NCBI GenBank assembly: GCA_029939965.1 | Contig: JAOZRY010000107.1 | Location: forward strand, 1-8,317 | Direction of reading: 5' to 3' | Source: Bacteroidales bacterium | GTDB lineage: Bacteria > Bacteroidota > Bacteroidia > Bacteroidales > 4484-276 | DNA length: 8,317 nt | Part shown: piece by piece, positions 4,789 through 8,317 of the stretch | How the letters are laid out: the number at the start of each line of letters is the position of its first letter | Position numbering within the stretch: position 1 is the first letter of the stretch | Translations under genes and position numbers: made by a program | The notes under the pieces: model-generated | Database searches by the model: none | The model's input: the letters and a program-made list of their open reading frames with translations, nothing else | What the model was told of the DNA's origin: nothing

Positions 4789-5263
4789 AAAGTTAAAATG
4801 ATCCTTAAAATCATCAACCTCTTTTACAAACCCAATTCCATATCCGGTTAAATCAGGATAAATATAATATGATCTGCCCGGCAGCAGATTGGAGAGACTA
4901 AAATTTTCTTTTTACTTGCAATTATTTTACATTTGCTTACTAATTAGTGTTTATCCATAATGTCCGATTTCTTCGTTACGCTTGTCTTTAAACCCAGTCA
5001 TTTACAAAAGTAAACTCCTGGTTTTAAAGACTTCGCAAGCCTCGAATTCGAACATTCTGAACCAAACACCGACTTTATGGACGGACACTAATTAAATAAT
5101 TTATGTTCCGGCAAAAGAATAAATATCTGCTAACTAAAAATATCTCGCATAACTTCATATAGGACAACAAATATCTGTAAGCAGGTAAGGTGCTCAAAGT
5201 GAGAAATAAAACAGCGAAAGCTTTTCAAATAATCATCTTTTTATTCACTAAACCTAAATACTT
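4789..5263. other. Intergenic region with open frame, MITE-like element and leader
   Basis: No complete gene is apparent. From 4789 to about 4911 the minus strand stays open in the frame of the small Cys-rich gene. Positions 4941-5094 are the inverted-repeat element. Positions 5095-5263 are an AT-rich leader for the secreted-protein operon, holding three copies of AAATATCT (5121, 5138, 5169) but no convincing TAnnTTTG box. Confidence 0.6.
4941..5094. mobile_element. MITE-like element with 24-bp terminal inverted repeats
   Basis: The left end (4941-4964) and the reverse complement of the right end (5071-5094) agree at 20 of 24 positions: TAATTAGTGT, three variable bases, TCCATAA, one variable base, GTC. 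The 154-bp element has no coding capacity. Its centre forms a second inverted repeat: GTCTTTAAA... (4984-5005) pairs with ...TTTAAAGAC (5010-5031) at 18 of 22 positions around AAAA. This architecture fits a miniature inverted-repeat transposable element or a fossil insertion-sequence end pair. TAATTA at each end is itself palindromic, so the TIR/target-duplication border (TA, TTA/TAA or TAATTA) cannot be fixed from one copy. Confidence 0.7.
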
Positions 5264-7171
5264 ATGAAGCACTTTACTTATCGTTTATCATGGTTGTTAC
5301 TAATTTTAGCAACAACCCACCTAATGTGTTTTGCCCAGGAGAAAGGACGAATTTTCAATGTCCAGGCCGAACAACGAACCAATGGGTCGGACACAATAGA
5401 TGTTTGGTACGACCTTGCCGGCTTTGAAGAAACCTTTACCATTACAGGATTACTTGCCTATGGAGGGCCTTATGAAATTGCTGTTGAATTTTGTACAGGC
5501 GATTATGGTCCGGGTGTAGCACCTGGCAACAACAAACACTTTGCATACTACGCAGGCGGACATAAACCTGGTGTAGAATGGACAAAGGTACAGATAGAGT
5601 TAAGGGCATATTTTCAGACGGGAGAATCCTGCCCGGGAATGCCAACAGTAGATTATGCCGGGCAAACGTATGAAACCATAAAAATTGGGGGACAATGCTG
5701 GCTAAAACAAAATTTGAATGCAGGAACAATGATCGACTATCAGGAGTTGCCCTGGCTTGACGATGAAATTGAAAAATACTGTTACGACAACAATCCCTCC
5801 AACTGCAACACTTATGGCGCACTATACCACTGGTGGGAAGCCATGGACTACGGGCAGGCAACTCCAGGAAAACAAGGGATTTGCCCTTCGGGATTTCATA
5901 TTCCAACCAATTATGAATTTTCAATGTTAATTAATCTGTTCGGTGGAAATTCTCTTGCCGGCGGTGCACTGAAAGCCCCAAATTTATGGAATGCTCCAAA
6001 TACCGGTGCTACCAATATTAGCTTTTTTACAGCCTTTGGTGCCGGATCAGGATATAACTCGGCCGGTTTAACAGGCCCGGACGATTGCTTCGGAATTGGT
6101 GAACTCAGCTATATCTTTACTTCCAGCATGAACAACGGCCCAAACAAACCTGCCATGGGTTTGTATTTCAACAACAACGATGCAACCTTTACCGATCTTG
6201 TGGCCGATCCGTTTCCGTTTGGAAGCGTACGGTGTATGAAAAATTGCGACACACAACCCTCCTCATCCAATGCTGGCTCAGATCAAACTCAGATAAGCGG
6301 GAATTTCACAACCCTTGCTGCCAACAGCCCGGCTTATGGAATCGGAAAATGGGTAATTGTTAGCACGCATTCAGCAGGCAAAATGGGAGCATTCGAAGAT
6401 AAGTGGAATCCAAATAGCGGTTTTTACGGTTACCCGGGAGAGACATATTTATTGGAATGGCAAATATCAAACGATTGTACAGTTAGTACTGATCAGTGTG
6501 TAATTGGGTTTGAGGCATTTGTTTGCGGTAACAATTTTGTTGACCAACGTAATGGTGAAGTTTATCCAACAATCCTAATTGGCGACTATTGCTGGATGGC
6601 CAAAAATATGACCATCGGTGAACAAACCGAAGTTGGAGATTTTTCTGACGATGGTCAGATTCAAAAGTCATGCTACGATGATGACCCTTCGAAATGTGAA
6701 GAATATGGTGGATTATATAATTGGAAGGAAGCTGTACAACAGGAGTATTCAGGTGATTTCAGACGAGGTATTTGCCCTGTTGGATGGTTTATTCCAACCG
6801 ATGCACTGTGGTGCGATCTTACTACCACTATTGATGCAACCGTTGATTGCGAAACTAATAATGACTGGACAGGTACAAACGCAGGTGGCCAACTCAAAGA
6901 AACCGGCAATACACATTGGTTAAATCCAAATACCGGAGCATCAAATACAATTGGTTTTACTGCTCTCGGCGCAGGTTATGCTTCTTCGTATTACAACGAA
7001 TTTGGTTTCCATGAAATAAACGAATCAGCACAATTTTGGACTTCAACACATATATCGTATTCCAGAAGGGTTTGGCATGTTGCCTACGATGAGTCGCGGG
7101 TTGGCAGGAAAAGTATTAGTGCCAATTTCAGAGAATTAAGTGTAAGATGTGTTCATTATCCTAACTATTAA
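5264..7171 (+). CDS. Secreted protein with two FISUMP domains and a PKD-like domain
   Basis: A 635-residue exported protein. The signal peptide MKHFTYRLSWLLLILATTHL...CFAQ ends about residue 25. Residues 28-122 are the N-terminal beta domain often seen in this class (FNVQAEQRTNGSDTIDVWYDL, GVAPGNNKHFAYYAGG). The first Fibrobacter-succinogenes-major-paralogous (FISUMP) domain spans about 128-326 (YETIKIGGQCWLKQNLN, TYGALYHWWEAM, GICPSGFHIPT, GSVRCMK). Residues about 335-415 are PKD-like (NAGSDQTQISGN, WNPNSGFYG, YLLEWQISNDC). The second FISUMP domain spans about 421-632 (YPTILIGDYCWMAKNMT, EYGGLYNWKEAV, GICPVGWFIPT, LSVRCVHY). Conserved Cys pairs suggest disulfides. It is probably extracytoplasmic or cell-surface; its ligand is unknown. 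No type IX C-terminal sorting domain is evident. The next gene starts 13 nt later. Confidence 0.9.
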   Translation: MKHFTYRLSWLLLILATTHLMCFAQEKGRIFNVQAEQRTNGSDTIDVWYDLAGFEETFTITGLLAYGGPYEIAVEFCTGDYGPGVAPGNNKHFAYYAGGHKPGVEWTKVQIELRAYFQTGESCPGMPTVDYAGQTYETIKIGGQCWLKQNLNAGTMIDYQELPWLDDEIEKYCYDNNPSNCNTYGALYHWWEAMDYGQATPGKQGICPSGFHIPTNYEFSMLINLFGGNSLAGGALKAPNLWNAPNTGATNISFFTAFGAGSGYNSAGLTGPDDCFGIGELSYIFTSSMNNGPNKPAMGLYFNNNDATFTDLVADPFPFGSVRCMKNCDTQPSSSNAGSDQTQISGNFTTLAANSPAYGIGKWVIVSTHSAGKMGAFEDKWNPNSGFYGYPGETYLLEWQISNDCTVSTDQCVIGFEAFVCGNNFVDQRNGEVYPTILIGDYCWMAKNMTIGEQTEVGDFSDDGQIQKSCYDDDPSKCEEYGGLYNWKEAVQQEYSGDFRRGICPVGWFIPTDALWCDLTTTIDATVDCETNNDWTGTNAGGQLKETGNTHWLNPNTGASNTIGFTALGAGYASSYYNEFGFHEINESAQFWTSTHISYSRRVWHVAYDESRVGRKSISANFRELSVRCVHYPNY

Positions 7172-7174
7172 TAT

Positions 7175-7180
7175 GGAGGT
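7175..7180 (+). promoter_or_regulatory. Strong Shine-Dalgarno sequence GGAGGT
   Basis: GGAGGT lies 4 nt before ATG at 7185 and is a near-perfect match to the anti-SD of 16S rRNA. Bacteroidota genes mostly lack such sites, and none of the other genes here has one. It decides the start in favour of 7185 over the in-frame ATG at 7173, which would overlap this site and put MEVI before the signal peptide. Confidence 0.6.
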
Positions 7181-7184
7181 AATC

Positions 7185-8317
7185 ATGAAAAATTTTAAAA
7201 AGCAAATTATTCTAATAATTATATTGATGGCCTCAACAAGCACATTTGGCCAGTATTTCTCCAGTATGTCCAATTTATTTGATATGGACACAAAAGCATC
7301 GAATCCAAGTGTCTGGTGCATTATGGAAGGAGATTATTTAATGCCCGGCCAGGAAGTGTATCTGGATTACTATATTTACGAAAACAACTTTGTTAGTCTG
7401 GAATTGGGCATAAGTTATGGAGAAAACGGAGAGATTGAAATATTACAGAACCTGCCTTTTCCGGGACCTGCATATATTACCATTCCCGAAGTTGCGCATA
7501 CACAATTTGCAAGGATGTATTTGATTTGCAAAGATTCTTATGGCCATATAGGCATTTCTAACATGCCAAGTGATGGATATTTTAACATTGGGCCACATGT
7601 TATGACTATTGATTTGCCAACAGGATGGTCAGGTATTTCAAACCCATATATTCCGGTCGATCCCTCCATCAACAATATTTTGAGTAGTGTGGTGGATGAT
7701 GTGGTGATTATGCAGGATATAGAAAATGTTTACTGGCCGGGAGGCAACGTGTTTACTCTCACCGATTGGGAGATTTTTAAGGGCTATTTAATTAAAACTG
7801 AAAACCCAATTACTGTTCAACTTGAAGGCACATCTATGAACCAGTGTATATGGTACAGCTTTACTTTCCCTGCGGGGTGGGGGCTGTTTTCGGTTGCCGG
7901 AAACTGTGATCTCGATGCTCAGGCATTTTTTGAGTGGAATCTCTACTCCAGTGAAATTATTAAAGAAGCCGCCGGATGGCGTGTTCTATGGCCGGAGTAC
8001 GGTATAAATACGATCGAAATTCTTGAAAGAGGTAAATCATACTTTATTAAATCGGACTGGGAAAACGAAGACTGGTCGTTTCAACCATGTTGGGGTGAGG
8101 AAAAACAACATAAAGTAAGCACACCCGAGATGCCACCCAACTGGAATAATCCTATAGTTACACCAAATTCTCATATTGTAGCTATTCCTCAAAATGTGAT
8201 CGAAGATGGCAAGCTGAAAGAGGGATCAATTATAGGTGCATTTTCTCAGAACGGATTGTGTGTGGGCGTTGCTCCAATTGAAGCGAAACATATATCGGTT
8301 TTTGGTAATGACAATAC
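7185..8317 (+). CDS. Secreted beta-rich protein with GWSGIS module, 3' end outside window
   Basis: About 377 codons are visible with no stop before the window ends. MKNFKKQIILIIILMASTSTFGQ is a signal peptide with cleavage probably after FGQ. Residues about 24-140 form an unassigned beta domain. From about 140 the chain follows a pattern seen in many secreted Bacteroidota proteins: LPTGWSGISNPYIPVDPSIN, VIMQDIENVYWPGGNVFTL, a 'W..F.GY.IK' turn, FTFPAGWGLFSV, and a GKSYFIK strand. Near the edge, HIVAIPQNVIEDG and IIGAFSQNGLCVGVAPIE match the repeat type often found before a C-terminal sorting signal. Function is unknown; a surface or secreted adhesive or structural role is inference. It starts 13 nt after the FISUMP gene, so they are likely co-transcribed. 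Confidence 0.85.
   Translation, partial: MKNFKKQIILIIILMASTSTFGQYFSSMSNLFDMDTKASNPSVWCIMEGDYLMPGQEVYLDYYIYENNFVSLELGISYGENGEIEILQNLPFPGPAYITIPEVAHTQFARMYLICKDSYGHIGISNMPSDGYFNIGPHVMTIDLPTGWSGISNPYIPVDPSINNILSSVVDDVVIMQDIENVYWPGGNVFTLTDWEIFKGYLIKTENPITVQLEGTSMNQCIWYSFTFPAGWGLFSVAGNCDLDAQAFFEWNLYSSEIIKEAAGWRVLWPEYGINTIEILERGKSYFIKSDWENEDWSFQPCWGEEKQHKVSTPEMPPNWNNPIVTPNSHIVAIPQNVIEDGKLKEGSIIGAFSQNGLCVGVAPIEAKHISVFGNDN

Noticed and set aside
4535..4801. Plus-strand open frame across the NifX-like and small Cys-rich genes
   Set aside because: The minus strand carries a clear NifX-type domain; the plus-strand translation shows no domain or signal peptide.
5442..5924. 160-codon minus-strand open frame inside the FISUMP gene
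   Set aside because: It lies wholly opposite a well-supported gene, with no recognisable domain and Cys/Arg/His-rich composition typical of an antisense shadow.
1..8317. tRNA, rRNA or riboswitch
   Set aside because: I saw no tRNA-like cloverleaf, rRNA segment or known riboswitch core on either strand by eye; a covariance-model scan would be decisive.

Overview
The window looks like a chromosome segment from a member of the Bacteroidota, probably a marine or anaerobic Marinilabiliales/Prolixibacteraceae-type lineage (inference; no rRNA or strict marker gene is present). Supporting signs are AT-rich intergenic DNA, promoter elements of the Bacteroidota form TAnnTTTG, mostly absent Shine-Dalgarno sequences, the long three-domain form of IspG, a lipoprotein with an acidic +2/+3 region, and large secreted proteins with FISUMP and PKD-like modules.

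Layout. (1) Positions 1-75 hold a tandem array of CATTNNNN octamers, followed by about 280 bp of gene-free DNA with a probable promoter. (2) Positions 354-1227 (+) form a two-gene operon: a thioredoxin-like/glutaredoxin fusion and a stand-alone GroES-like co-chaperonin. It ends in a perfect 26-bp terminator hairpin. (3) A second CATTNNNN array (1320-1415) runs directly into the start codon of ispG (1416-3086, +), which encodes the penultimate enzyme of the MEP isoprenoid pathway. (4) Positions 3163-4788 are on the minus strand and, in transcription order, carry a 72-residue Cys-rich protein overlapping a NifX/NifB-type cofactor-binding protein, then a small lipoprotein with its own promoter and terminator, then a single-domain ModE-type regulator. 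(5) Positions 4941-5094 look like a 154-bp MITE-like element with 24-bp imperfect terminal inverted repeats and a large internal hairpin. (6) Positions 5264-8317 (+) hold two tandem genes for large secreted proteins. The first is FISUMP - PKD-like - FISUMP; the second is a beta-rich 'GWSGIS' module protein cut by the window edge.

How the genes relate. The left operon suggests thiol-redox and protein-folding housekeeping, and ispG is an Fe-S enzyme of isoprenoid synthesis. The minus-strand block has two proteins from families tied to molybdenum or iron-molybdenum cofactor handling (ModE N-terminal domain and NifX-type fold), but no molybdate transporter, nitrogenase or molybdopterin genes are in view, so their true targets are unknown. 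The right-hand pair are probably cell-envelope or secreted proteins of unknown ligand.

The most unusual non-coding signals are the two CATTNNNN octamer arrays, one of which forms the entire sequence immediately upstream of the ispG start codon and shares a 9-mer with the adjacent terminator hairpin. The MITE-like element and the small CX3CX2C protein, whose reading frame stays open far upstream with no start codon, are the next most interesting. I do not see a complete, clearly novel multi-gene system.
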